A stretch of 64,000 bases of DNA, taken from positions 2,596,308 through 2,660,307 of the forward strand of contig CANKZG010000001.1 in NCBI GenBank assembly GCA_947488435.1. The letters are read 5' to 3'. This DNA comes from an uncultured Flavobacteriaceae bacterium. GTDB lineage: Bacteria > Bacteroidota > Bacteroidia > Flavobacteriales > Flavobacteriaceae. Positions 8,351 through 16,552 of this stretch are shown here, piece by piece. Each line of letters begins with the position of its first letter. Position 1 is the stretch's first letter. Below the pieces are notes generated by a model. That model made no database searches and was not told the DNA's origin. It worked only from the letters and a program-made list of their open reading frames with translations. The position numbers and the translations under genes are program-made.

Positions 8351-9004
8351 ATGGATTTTAAAGCACTTTACAGTTTTCTTCGAGATTTGGAACAACACAA
8401 TTCCAAAGATTGGATGGATCAACATCGAAAAAAATACAAAGCACTTCGTACTGATTTTATTTCCTGGCTAGATGAATTAAATACTCAAATAGAAACGTGG
8501 GACACAGCTTACTATAATACTCCTGGAAAAAGAGGTATTAATAGAATCAACAATAACCTTATGTTTCATCCGAACAAACCAATATATAAGGATCATTTTG
8601 GAGGAGGATTAGATAAAGCGCCAGGTACAGCGGATTTTTATATCGAAATTGGTCCAAATGGATCTTTATTGGCAGGTGGTTTTTGGCGACCAGACCCCAA
8701 GACCCTTCGTAGTATACGAGATGGTATTGATTATGACGGGGAAAAATTACAAGAAATTTTGACTAAAGACTCTTTTAAAGGAAATTTTGGGGAGCTGTAT
8801 AAGGACGTTAAGTTAAAAAATGCTCCTAAAGGGTTTTCAAATGATCATCCTCATATTGAGCTTTTGAAACATAAAACATTTGCTGTAGTGCATCATCTAA
8901 AAGATGAAGAGGTATTTCAACAAAGTTTTAAGGAAAAAATTATAACGGTGTATAAAGAGATGTTGCCATTTCGACGTTATTTAAACCAATGCGCCACTGT
9001 ATAA
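8351..9004 (+). CDS. DUF2461 (TIGR02453) family protein
   Basis: A 217-residue protein of the TIGR02453/DUF2461 family. The family pattern is clear: FLRDLEQHNSKDWMDQHRKKY near the N terminus, RINNNLMFHPNKPIYKDHFGG at about 65-90, the FYIEIGPNGSLLAGGFWRP core around 97-120, and the C-terminal LKNAPKGFSNDHPHIELLKHKTFAV segment. It has no signal peptide and is presumably cytoplasmic. Function is unknown in every organism I am aware of. It overlaps no neighbour and lies 21 bases before the next small gene. Confidence 0.88.
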   Translation: MDFKALYSFLRDLEQHNSKDWMDQHRKKYKALRTDFISWLDELNTQIETWDTAYYNTPGKRGINRINNNLMFHPNKPIYKDHFGGGLDKAPGTADFYIEIGPNGSLLAGGFWRPDPKTLRSIRDGIDYDGEKLQEILTKDSFKGNFGELYKDVKLKNAPKGFSNDHPHIELLKHKTFAVVHHLKDEEVFQQSFKEKIITVYKEMLPFRRYLNQCATV

Positions 9005-9024
9005 TTAGTAAGGATCCTCTTTTT

Positions 9025-9360
9025 ATGAACTACAATAATAAAAAATTTAAGGTAATAGAAGTATCAGAAAATGGAGAGGTTAGCGAGACACTAATTTTTG
9101 ATTATAAGCAGGTAGGAAATATTTTATCTGCCACCTATAATGATACCAACATAATAAAAGGCCATTTGTTGGGATGGGTAGATACCGAAGGAAATATCAC
9201 GATGAGCTATCATCAAATTAACAAAGAAGGGGTAATTAATACCGGGAAATGTACTTCTAAACCCGAGATTCTATCCAACGGGAGAATACGGTTACATGAA
9301 ACATGGCAATGGACCTCAGGAACAAGATCAAAGGGGCAATCAATATTAGAAGAAGTATAA
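9025..9360 (+). CDS. Small conserved protein (often labelled n-acetylglutamate synthase)
   Basis: A 111-residue protein starting at MNYNNKKFKVIEVSENGEVS. An earlier in-frame ATG at 8989 lies inside the preceding gene and is less likely. The sequence is beta-rich with a closing LHETWQWTSGTRSKGQSILEEV segment. Proteins of this kind are commonly named n-acetylglutamate synthase in bacterial annotation. I see no acetyltransferase motif (no QxxGxG or A), and 111 residues is too short for that enzyme, so the label should not be read as function. It sits 15 bases before nudK on the same strand. Confidence 0.75.
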   Translation: MNYNNKKFKVIEVSENGEVSETLIFDYKQVGNILSATYNDTNIIKGHLLGWVDTEGNITMSYHQINKEGVINTGKCTSKPEILSNGRIRLHETWQWTSGTRSKGQSILEEV

Positions 9361-9375
9361 ATTAATACCTGAAAG

Positions 9376-9957
9376 TTGAGTAAAAAACGCGTTCGTAATA
9401 TTAAGAAAGAACTATTATCAGATAACTGGTATTCCTTGCAAAAAATAACTTTCGACTATTTAAAAGACGATGGAACTTGGGAAACGCAAGCTCGAGAATC
9501 TTACGATCGAGGAAATGGCGCTGCCGTATTGCTCTACAATAGCACTAAAAAGACTGTAGTATTAACGCGGCAATTTCGAATCCCAACTTTTTTGAACGGA
9601 AATACAGATGGAATGATGATTGAAGTTTGTGCAGGAATCCTGGAAGAAGACAATCCTGAAGATTGTATAAAAAAGGAAATCTTGGAAGAAACGGGTTATA
9701 AGATTACCAAAGTTACCAAGGTTTTTGAATCTTATATGTCTCCTGGTTCGGTTACCGAAATACTACACTTTTTTATTGGGGCCTATGAAGATCATATGAA
9801 AATTAGTGCAGGTGGGGGAGTTTCTGAGGAAACGGAAAATATCGAAGTAGTAGAATACACTTTTGAAAAAGCATATGAAATGCTACTATCCGGAGAAATT
9901 AGGGATGCGAAAACCATTATGTTACTACAATATGCCAAGTTAAATCATATTTTATAG
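9376..9957 (+). CDS. nudK: Nudix hydrolase, GDP-mannose pyrophosphatase NudK type
   Basis: A 193-residue Nudix hydrolase that starts with TTG. The Nudix box runs from about G87 to G107 (AGILEEDNPEDCIKKEILEETGY), with a Lys in place of the usual Arg before the first catalytic Glu (E101). E104 and E105 complete the metal site. The flanking FESYMSPGSVTEILHFFIGAY and the GGGVSEETENIEVVE and GEIRDAKTIMLLQYAKL segments are those of NudK, which splits GDP-mannose and related sugar nucleotides into GMP and sugar phosphate. It is the last gene of a short same-strand run. Substrate preference is family knowledge and is not shown here. Confidence 0.88.
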   Translation: MSKKRVRNIKKELLSDNWYSLQKITFDYLKDDGTWETQARESYDRGNGAAVLLYNSTKKTVVLTRQFRIPTFLNGNTDGMMIEVCAGILEEDNPEDCIKKEILEETGYKITKVTKVFESYMSPGSVTEILHFFIGAYEDHMKISAGGGVSEETENIEVVEYTFEKAYEMLLSGEIRDAKTIMLLQYAKLNHIL

Positions 9958-10387
9958 CTTGATTTAATACGTATTTTCTCGAAAAAACTCATGTCAATTT
10001 TATCAAAATTGTATCACGAAATTATCACGAAAATACTTTTAAAAAGGCAGAGTCTTCACTTCAAAAGTTAAAGAAAAGTTAAAAAATATAGATTATTTAT
10101 AACGATATAGAGAATATTTATAGCTCGTAAATATCTGAGAATTAATATTTTAAATATTATTTAACATTTCTTCGAAATTCTAGATGCCTTACCGACCTCC
10201 TTCTTTTTCTTGTAAGTGCAAAAACATCGCTACGTACCAAAGATCAATCAAGGATTTGGACTAATTTTTCTTGGTGTTCCCATAAGTATTCGGCCGAATT
10301 AAATGGTGAAAATGATATAACTAAAGTTAGTGCACTGACTATATCTGAAAAAAAATTAAAAGAAAACGACTTAAAAAACTAATTGTG
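9958..10387. other. 430-base gap without a recognisable gene
   Basis: AT-rich spacer between nudK and the propeller lipoprotein. I see no open frame of note, no strong hairpin and no RNA gene. The A-rich leader just before 10388 probably serves translation of the next gene, and the rest is likely promoter and spacer. Confidence 0.5.
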
Positions 10388-11776
10388 ATGAGAAAATTAA
10401 GAATACCTGCACTGGCTTCACTTATGCTGCTATTTATACTTGCTTCCTGTATTGGAGATGATTTTGTAGGCAACCCAGGTGATGGCGACGATGGTGATGA
10501 CAGTAATGCAACCGTTGGAGCTGTTTATGCAATGACTAATGGAGATGGTCAGGTACCTGGTACAAATATTCAAGGTGCCAATGTAATTGTAGCTTATGGT
10601 AGAACAGCAGATGGAACATTATCCGCTATCGGTCGTTTTGAGACCGGCGGAAATGGAGGTGACTATGATGGCGGTGAGGGGTTAGATCCCCTTATTTCCG
10701 CCTATGCGCTAACTAAAACGGATGATAATGAGCACTTGCTTGCTGTTAATGCCGGAAGTAATACAATTACTTCATTTAACATTCAGGAAGACTTCTCCTT
10801 AGAAATGGCAGGTAGTCCTCAATCAACAGGTGCTATCGGCCCCAATAGTATTGATTATGCCACAGTAAATAGAGAAGGATTTAAAGGAATCGTATATGTG
10901 TCTAACATTACAAGACCTGAATTTTTGGCTGGAGGAGAACCTATGCAACAAGGTACCGTAACAGGATATTGGTTGGCTGAGGATGGAACTTTAAGTGCAA
11001 TTCCTGGTTCTACAAGAAACTTATTGAATAGACCATCAGCCGTACAATTTTCTCCAAATGGCGATTTTTTAGTGGTCTCTTCCATTAATTCAGGTGCTGC
11101 TGCATTAGCGTCGGGAAGTGAAGATGAGATTGTTGTTTATGGTGTAAATGCTGATGGTACACTTTCTACACTACCATTAGCTGCAGCAACATCAACATTA
11201 CGAGATAATACCGAAGGAAGAAACCTACCTTCCGCTATTGGTTTTCAGATTGTAGGGGCAAATTACGTTGTTGTCACCGAAGCTCGGGAATTTCAGCCTA
11301 ATGGAATGCCTCCGGCATTTCCTGCCCTACAGGATGGATCGGTATCTACATGGCAAATTCAAGGTGATGGAAGTCTTACACCCATTAGTTTAGATGTTGC
11401 TTCTGGAGAAAATAATACAGGAAGAACAGCGTGTTGGTTGGATTTTACTTTAGACGGAAATACCTTCTTTGTATCTAATGCGATTGAAGCGGGAATTGCT
11501 TCTTATAGTTTTAATAACGGAGTAGTCTCTTTAATAGATCAAACTGCAGCTCAGGGTCAAGGAACAGGGGGCGCTGATAATGGACCTGAAGCTTTTGCAA
11601 CTACAGAAGGTTGGATCGATTTATGGATTTCTGATGATGGACAATTTTTATATCAGTTGTTTGGATTGGATGGAACTATTGGAATTTATAGAATAAATGG
11701 TAGTGAACTTGAATTTATTGGAACTGAGTCAGGAAACCTTCCTGACACCAATACACAAGGTATTGTAGCTATCTAA
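10388..11776 (+). CDS. Beta-propeller lipoprotein, lactonase-like
   Basis: A 462-residue lipoprotein (ATG at 10388 preferred to the GTG just before). The signal ends LLFILASC, so Cys is the lipid site, followed by an acidic, Gly/Asp-rich linker (GNPGDGDDGDDSN). The mature part repeats propeller-like units: VYAMTNGDG, LLAVNAGSNTITSF, GIVYVSN, VQFSPNGDFLVVSS, VVVTEAREF, FVSNAIEAGIASYSF and LWISDDGQFLYQL. This is the pattern of the 6-phosphogluconolactonase/YncE-like seven-bladed propellers. Whether it hydrolyses a lactone or only binds ligands cannot be decided. It is monocistronic and followed by a strong terminator. Confidence 0.82.
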   Translation: MRKLRIPALASLMLLFILASCIGDDFVGNPGDGDDGDDSNATVGAVYAMTNGDGQVPGTNIQGANVIVAYGRTADGTLSAIGRFETGGNGGDYDGGEGLDPLISAYALTKTDDNEHLLAVNAGSNTITSFNIQEDFSLEMAGSPQSTGAIGPNSIDYATVNREGFKGIVYVSNITRPEFLAGGEPMQQGTVTGYWLAEDGTLSAIPGSTRNLLNRPSAVQFSPNGDFLVVSSINSGAAALASGSEDEIVVYGVNADGTLSTLPLAAATSTLRDNTEGRNLPSAIGFQIVGANYVVVTEAREFQPNGMPPAFPALQDGSVSTWQIQGDGSLTPISLDVASGENNTGRTACWLDFTLDGNTFFVSNAIEAGIASYSFNNGVVSLIDQTAAQGQGTGGADNGPEAFATTEGWIDLWISDDGQFLYQLFGLDGTIGIYRINGSELEFIGTESGNLPDTNTQGIVAI

Positions 11777-11797
11777 AAAATAGGGTTTGGATTCGCG

Positions 11798-11836
11798 AAA
11801 GGCCTGGAAGTCATTATTGCTTCTGGGCCTTTTAAT
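11798..11836 (+). terminator. Intrinsic terminator after the propeller lipoprotein gene
   Basis: Arms 11798-11810 (AAAGGCCTGGAAG) and 11820-11832 (CTTCTGGGCCTTT) pair across 13 positions with two G-T wobbles around a 9-base loop, then a T tract follows. Its presence here also argues against translating the long open frame that begins at 11787. Confidence 0.85.
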
Positions 11837-11906
11837 TTTGGTGTCTTTCAAAACTTCCATATCCACATGCAGACACGAAAGAATTATTTTTTACCTTGGT
11901 CTCTGT

Positions 11907-12416
11907 ATGAAAACAACAGAACTAAAAATAGCTTTCGGTGGCGGATGTCATTGGTGCACAGAAGCTGTTTTTCTCTCTTTAAAAGGTATTTCTGAAGTTG
12001 CTCAGGGATTTGTAGCTTCTGAAAATGAAGCAAGTGCTTTCTCAGAAGCAGTGGTTATTACTTATAACCCCAAAGTAATCCCATTAGAAGTGTTGATCAC
12101 CATTCACTTAAACACTCATAAAAGCACTTCTAATCATAGTATGCGAAACAAGTATCGTTCTGCAGTATATATCTTTTCTGAAGAAGATCGGAAACTAGTT
12201 AATACGATATTACAAAAATTACAATCACAATTTTTCGAACAACTTATAACTAAGGTGTATTCTTTTAAAGCATTTAAACCTTCAGATGAGATGTTTCAAA
12301 ACTACTATTTTAATAACCCAAAAAAACCTTTTTGCGAAACTTATATCAAACCTAAATTGAGTTTATTGTTGAAAGAATACGGTAATTATGTAAGTAATAC
12401 AGGGTTGGAAGATTAA
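11907..12416 (+). CDS. Peptide-methionine (S)-S-oxide reductase family protein (MsrA-like)
   Basis: A 169-residue MsrA-family protein that would reduce methionine-S-sulfoxide in the cytoplasm. I start it at 11907, because the upstream in-frame extension to 11787 overlaps a terminator hairpin. The catalytic motif is GGGCHWCTEAVF with C14 as the nucleophile (GCFW in most MsrA, here His for Phe). KYRSAVYI and YYFNNPKKPFCETYIKPKL match the family core and C terminus. The usual GxxDxGTQYRS loop is replaced by SNHSMRNKYRS, so the substrate pocket has changed. The gene is convergent with dacB and the two overlap by four bases. Confidence 0.8.
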   Translation: MKTTELKIAFGGGCHWCTEAVFLSLKGISEVAQGFVASENEASAFSEAVVITYNPKVIPLEVLITIHLNTHKSTSNHSMRNKYRSAVYIFSEEDRKLVNTILQKLQSQFFEQLITKVYSFKAFKPSDEMFQNYYFNNPKKPFCETYIKPKLSLLLKEYGNYVSNTGLED

Positions 12417-13708
12417 TTAGCATCTCGAATTGCTTCTAAAACAATTTTCATTTCTTTTCTAATTTCAGCAGTTGATTTTGTAAAATGATTATTCATATAA
12501 CTAAATACTAATACTTTACCTTGTTTAGTAAGCAAAAAACCACTTAGCGAATAGTTGTTCCCTAGACTTCCTGATTTTGCATAAATATAAGGAACAGAAG
12601 TCCCTGTAAATCGGTTTTTCAATGTCCCTTCCAACCCTCCTGCTGGAAACAATTGAAACAAACGGGATTGCTCGGTTTCTTTATACATCCTATGCAATAC
12701 AGTAACTATAGCATTGGGAGAAAAAAGATTGTATCGAGATAAACCAGAGCCGTCTACCCAACGAGGAACTTGTTTTAAGTCTGAAAGATAATTTTGTAAA
12801 ATATGTGTTCTTGCTTTAGAACTGTTTAAGGTATCTGTTAATGTCGATGCTACCAGCAACAGCAGTTGCTCTGCAATAAAATTATCACTTTTATGCATCA
12901 TATATTTATATACTGAATCGGAAGGAACTCCCTTTAACAGTTGTCTATTCGTTTTTGGCAGGTCCTTTACCAAATGAACTTCTTTACCTAATAGGTTTTC
13001 TAAAAGTTCTTTAGTTGTAGCATTTGATGTAAGGTATGGGATCTCCGTACTATCTGTTTTTTTTGGATTAAGGTAAAAGATATTGTCATGCACTTCCCGC
13101 TGTTTAGTGTATTCCCCAAACGTAAAATTAGCAGAAAAATAGTCGGGTTGCATTAAAATAGAATCCTTCTTTTTTGATACCGTTACCACATTCCCATATA
13201 TGGGTAAGCCACTGCGTTCGGGTGAAAAATAATATTGATAATCCTCCCAAGCCCAACCAGGTCCGTAAGCAGTTTCTTTAAAATTATCTAAGCGTAAAGC
13301 AAGATGTTTAAAATCTTTTGAGAAATGGATAAGTGTACTATCCTTGAAATAAGGATGCAAAAATGTAGGATCTCCTGTACCTTGTAGATATAGCGTATCG
13401 TTTTGATGCACATAGGTTGCAGCCGGAATAGTATCTGGAAGCAGCTTTAAAGCTCCATACAGTGTAAATATTTTGGTATTGGAGGCAGGTATAAAATAAC
13501 GATGTCCATTGTAATCGTATAAGGTATCCTGAGTTGCAGCATCTATGACAGATAGACCTTTAAAATAATTTGAAGTTCGGTCTTTGGAGAAATGTTGTTT
13601 TAAAACGCGATGTGTTTTTGTGTAATTTAATGATTTACAACTAGTTGTAATAATCACAATCGGAACAAAAAAAAGCGTAATGGCGCTGTATTTTTTGAAT
13701 GCGAGCAT
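12413..13708 (-). CDS. dacB: D-alanyl-D-alanine carboxypeptidase/endopeptidase, PBP4 type (S13)
   Basis: A 431-residue serine peptidase of family S13, which trims or splits peptidoglycan peptide cross-links in the periplasm. The ATG at 13708 is preferred over an in-frame GTG at 13729. The resulting signal MLAFKKYSAITLFFVPIVIITTSC ends in a plausible lipobox Cys (C24), so it may be a lipoprotein. The active-site triad of motifs is present: S76-N-T-K79 (PASNTKIF), S274-D-N, and K378-S-G (KSGSLGNNYSLSG). The VDGSGLSRYNLFSPNA segment is also typical. No damage is seen. Confidence 0.88.
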   Translation of the reverse strand: MLAFKKYSAITLFFVPIVIITTSCKSLNYTKTHRVLKQHFSKDRTSNYFKGLSVIDAATQDTLYDYNGHRYFIPASNTKIFTLYGALKLLPDTIPAATYVHQNDTLYLQGTGDPTFLHPYFKDSTLIHFSKDFKHLALRLDNFKETAYGPGWAWEDYQYYFSPERSGLPIYGNVVTVSKKKDSILMQPDYFSANFTFGEYTKQREVHDNIFYLNPKKTDSTEIPYLTSNATTKELLENLLGKEVHLVKDLPKTNRQLLKGVPSDSVYKYMMHKSDNFIAEQLLLLVASTLTDTLNSSKARTHILQNYLSDLKQVPRWVDGSGLSRYNLFSPNAIVTVLHRMYKETEQSRLFQLFPAGGLEGTLKNRFTGTSVPYIYAKSGSLGNNYSLSGFLLTKQGKVLVFSYMNNHFTKSTAEIRKEMKIVLEAIRDAN

Positions 13709-13818
13709 TACCAATTTCGATTTTAACACGAATTTATTTATTTTTTAACGAAGCGTTGATTACATAAATCAACATTTTTTTTTAAATTTAAACAAACAAT
13801 CTAACAAAACATAAATAA

Positions 13819-14016
13819 ATGGCAAGAGCTATGTTGGAGTATACTAAAACAGTACTCCAAAAAGTTAGTTTCGATACAAAGTTGTTTTGTAAAGAACTAA
13901 AAAAAGCAGTTTCGAGGTTATTACCTAATGAAATTGAAGAATTGAAATCTTGGCTTGAACAGTTTATCACAGATAAACCGGAACTTCAAGAAAGCCTATT
14001 ATATTTAAAATCATAA
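13819..14016 (+). CDS. Small conserved protein of unknown function
   Basis: A 65-residue protein, MARAMLEYTKTVLQKVSF followed by an amphipathic, Lys/Glu/Leu-rich body (KELKKAVSRLLPNEIEELKSWLEQF). It is probably all alpha-helical and cytoplasmic. I think similar short proteins are widespread in flavobacteria, but I know of no function. An A-rich leader precedes the ATG and a tetraloop hairpin follows directly, so it looks like a real, compact, monocistronic gene. It lies between divergent dacB and convergent oxyR. Confidence 0.75.
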   Translation: MARAMLEYTKTVLQKVSFDTKLFCKELKKAVSRLLPNEIEELKSWLEQFITDKPELQESLLYLKS

Positions 14017-14018
14017 AA

Positions 14019-14044
14019 AAAGCCACTGAAAAGTGGCTTTGTTA
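14019..14044 (+). terminator. Hairpin terminator after the 65-residue gene
   Basis: AAAGCCACT at 14019-14027 and AGTGGCTTT at 14032-14040 form a perfect 9-base stem closed by a GAAA tetraloop, three bases after the stop codon. The A tract before and T-rich bases after suggest it can work in both directions. Confidence 0.75.
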
Positions 14045-14102
14045 TTTATGACTATTTCCTGTAGTTCTTAGTGTTAAATGAAAAGAAATGATAGAGGTTT
14101 TC

Positions 14103-15044
14103 TTAAGCACTATTTAAAGGACTAATTATTTTCACGTCTTGAAACTTTATAGCCCCTCGTACTATACCTGAAATCACATCTCGAAGTGCTTCAGTAATCT
14201 GTATTTTTAATTCACTCTTGTGATAAATAAGACTTACTTCTCTTGCTGGCGAAGGGTCCGTAAAATACTTCAGCTGCTGCTTTTTAACATCGTCGAGTTC
14301 TAAGGTATTTAAAAAGGGGAGAAGTGTCATTCCCAATCCTTCATTGGAAAGATTAATTAAGGTTTCAAAACTTCCACTTTGTAATTGAAAATGTTGTGCG
14401 GCAAGATCTCTTTTTGTTTTACAAATATTAATTACACCATCCCTGAAGCAATGTCCGTCCTGTAATAACAAGACATCACTAATGTCCAAATCTTCCGGAA
14501 TTAAATGTGTTTTTGAGTTTAAGCGATGACTTTTAGGAACATAACCCACAAACGGTTCATAATAAAGTGGGCGTTCTTTTATAAATTCAATCTCTAGGGG
14601 AGTAGCTGCAATTCCAGCATCTAAGTGCCCATCTTGAATATTACGAATAAGGCTTTCGGTATTTTGTTCCTTTATAATTAGATTTACCTTGGGGTACTTT
14701 TTAATAAAAGTTTTCAAGAACATAGGTAATAATGTTGGCATAACGGTTGGTATAACTCCTAAGGTATACTCTCCTCCAATAAACCCTTTTTCCTGATCTA
14801 CAATATCTTTAATTCGCTCAGCCTCATTTACGATATTTTTTGCCTGCGCTACAATTTTTTCCCCAACTTCAGTAACCCGTATCGGTTTTTTACTGCGATC
14901 AAATATTAAGATATCTAATTGATCTTCTAATTTCTGAATCTGCATACTTAGCGTTGGTTGCGTGACAAAACTCTTTTCCGCTGCTACTGTAAAATTTTGA
15001 TACTCGGCTACCGCAAGAACATACTGCAATTGTGTGATGGTCAT
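14103..15044 (-). CDS. oxyR: Peroxide-sensing LysR-type regulator OxyR
   Basis: A 313-residue LysR-type regulator. The N-terminal helix-turn-helix is MTITQLQYVLAVAEYQNFTVAAEKSFVTQPTLSMQIQKLE. In the sensor domain the motif GHCFRDGVINIC places cysteines at positions 199 and 208, the same numbers and spacing as the redox pair of E. coli OxyR, where peroxide forms a C199-C208 disulfide. This supports hydrogen-peroxide-responsive control of catalase and peroxidase genes, although none of these lies next to it. Transcribed alone, it ends 87 bases before the 65-residue gene on the other strand. Confidence 0.93.
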   Translation of the reverse strand: MTITQLQYVLAVAEYQNFTVAAEKSFVTQPTLSMQIQKLEDQLDILIFDRSKKPIRVTEVGEKIVAQAKNIVNEAERIKDIVDQEKGFIGGEYTLGVIPTVMPTLLPMFLKTFIKKYPKVNLIIKEQNTESLIRNIQDGHLDAGIAATPLEIEFIKERPLYYEPFVGYVPKSHRLNSKTHLIPEDLDISDVLLLQDGHCFRDGVINICKTKRDLAAQHFQLQSGSFETLINLSNEGLGMTLLPFLNTLELDDVKKQQLKYFTDPSPAREVSLIYHKSELKIQITEALRDVISGIVRGAIKFQDVKIISPLNSA

Positions 15045-15130
15045 AGTATAATTTTAAATGATAAAAATACAAAAAACGATCAACAAAATCTATATGAAAT
15101 TTAATATTATTTCTAAATAAATCAACAAAG

Positions 15131-15164
15131 TATCTCGGGTTTATCAGAAATAAAACCCGAGATA
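15131..15164 (-). terminator. Hairpin after the DUF2141 gene
   Basis: TATCTCGGGTTT (15131-15142) and AAACCCGAGATA (15153-15164) form a perfect 12-base stem with a 10-base loop between the DUF2141 stop and the oxyR promoter. The T tract is weak on the minus strand, so termination efficiency is uncertain. Confidence 0.6.
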
Positions 15165-15192
15165 TTTCTTTTAATTACCTCGTCTTTTGGGA

Positions 15193-15612
15193 TTAAAATT
15201 TAATATTTAAGTCCAAGTCTTCATTCGTAACTTCAAATTTTGAAAGCTCAAAAGAAGGTGGTCCCATGCTCATATCATTTCCAGAAGTACCATAGTTTTC
15301 TAGCGGCATTCCATTGTCTTCAAAATCCATTCTATTATTCTCATTTTCATCATGTAATGCCATAATAGCATAACTTCCAGGAGCTACATTTTTGAAAGTA
15401 AAGCTAACTTGTCCATCTGTAATAGTACTCTCAAGATTCTGCGTTCCCGGACCTTTCATGAAGGTATCGGCTGTATGTAAAGCAACAATTACTTTACCGT
15501 TGTTATTGGAAATGTTGTTAATGCTTACCGTTATGCTCACTGTTTCGGATTCTTGACCGAAGGTTACAAAACTGGTAAATACGCATGCTAAAATTAATCC
15601 TAAAGTTTTCAT
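15193..15612 (-). CDS. DUF2141 secreted protein
   Basis: A 139-residue exported protein. The signal peptide is MKTLGLILACVFTSFVTFGQ with cleavage near Q20. The mature domain matches DUF2141: VSINNISNNNGKVIVALHTADTFM, VSFTFKNVAPGSYAIMALHDENENNRMDFEDNGMPLENYG. The D/N/E-rich DENENNRMDFEDNG loop looks like a calcium-binding turn. The family is a small beta-sandwich of unknown role, abundant in Bacteroidota and Alphaproteobacteria. It probably stands alone, with a hairpin behind it. Confidence 0.88.
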   Translation of the reverse strand: MKTLGLILACVFTSFVTFGQESETVSITVSINNISNNNGKVIVALHTADTFMKGPGTQNLESTITDGQVSFTFKNVAPGSYAIMALHDENENNRMDFEDNGMPLENYGTSGNDMSMGPPSFELSKFEVTNEDLDLNIKF

Positions 15613-15753
15613 CTATATTTGATTTAATGGTGAATATGGATACAAACTTCTGAGATATTGGAAGTTTTTAAAAAGAGAAAGGATTCAATTGCCAGTTTAA
15701 GCTACTGAATTGTAAATAATGACGTCTCAATTCAAAATGATGCTCTTGTTGAT

Positions 15754-16533
15754 CTAATTCAGTTCTTTATCAATCAGGCTAATTAATTCCTTAATGTCAT
15801 TTTCAAGGCTAGGATAGGTCCTTTCATGAAGATAGAACCCAGCTGCTAAATAGTTTAGAAGAATATTTTCAAACTTAGGAGATTTTAGTAATGTTTTATT
15901 GCTAGCCGTTTTAACTGCATTTTCAATTTGAAACTCTTCTGATAATCCAATCTCATCAAACACGACTCTGTAATGTCCGAAAGCTTCAATGTGATTAATC
16001 GTTTTATTTAAAGATTCGTGAAGTGCTTTTTCCTGTGACCTTACTCCCGTAAGTTTTCCTTCCCAAGAAGCCAGAATACCTCTTATGCTGTCATTTTTAA
16101 TATCTTTCAACCCTCCAGACGCAATCAATTCTGTAAAAGCTCCGTTTTCGTACTCCACTTCTATTTTCCGCGACATCGGCAATAGCAGTAGTAACGACAG
16201 GTCATCTTCGCTTATTGATGCAATCGCCTCATCGGAGTCCATTAATGTTATAAGATCGCGATTGCTATTTATAATGCGTAAAAGATCTTCCCTTTCGGAT
16301 GCAATCTCCTTGAGATTATTCATCATTTCACCCTTAATTAAAAGAAGGTGATTTTCCTGTTTTTTATGAATTCCAATGCGTTCGTTATAATTATTGAATT
16401 GTAGCGCTATTAAAATACCAATTACAACCAGCACAATTTCTCCTACGGCGTACAACATGTATTTGCTGTATTTTCCCATTGATTTGTTTTCTGTAAATAA
16501 TTCCAGTCTGACTTTACGAAAGAATTTTATCAT
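15754..16533 (-). CDS. DUF6090 family membrane-anchored protein (copy 1)
   Basis: A 259-residue protein of the DUF6090 type. It begins with a basic segment (MIKFFRKVRLELFTENKSMGKYSKY), then one membrane span MLYAVGEIVLVVIGILIALQFNNY at about 26-50. The remainder is helical and mostly hydrophilic, probably periplasmic with coiled-coil tendency (MKKQE-like heptads around 55-90). The FRK-x(n)-KY-x(2)-YA-x-GEI-x-LVxIGILxALQxNN core is shared with the copy at 28381-29112. The function of the family is unknown. It lies 19 bases after the decarboxylase stop on the same strand and could be co-transcribed. Confidence 0.85.
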   Translation of the reverse strand: MIKFFRKVRLELFTENKSMGKYSKYMLYAVGEIVLVVIGILIALQFNNYNERIGIHKKQENHLLLIKGEMMNNLKEIASEREDLLRIINSNRDLITLMDSDEAIASISEDDLSLLLLLPMSRKIEVEYENGAFTELIASGGLKDIKNDSIRGILASWEGKLTGVRSQEKALHESLNKTINHIEAFGHYRVVFDEIGLSEEFQIENAVKTASNKTLLKSPKFENILLNYLAAGFYLHERTYPSLENDIKELISLIDKELN

Positions 16534-16552
16534 TAGTTTATAAGCTATTAAT

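Noticed and set aside
9025-9360. N-acetylglutamate synthase as a functional name
   Set aside because: No acetyltransferase motif is present and the protein is far too short.
11787-11906. In-frame extension of the MsrA-like gene with a hydrophobic start
   Set aside because: It lies over a strong terminator hairpin and the hydrophobic residues come from the hairpin arms; MsrA starts at 11907 by homology.
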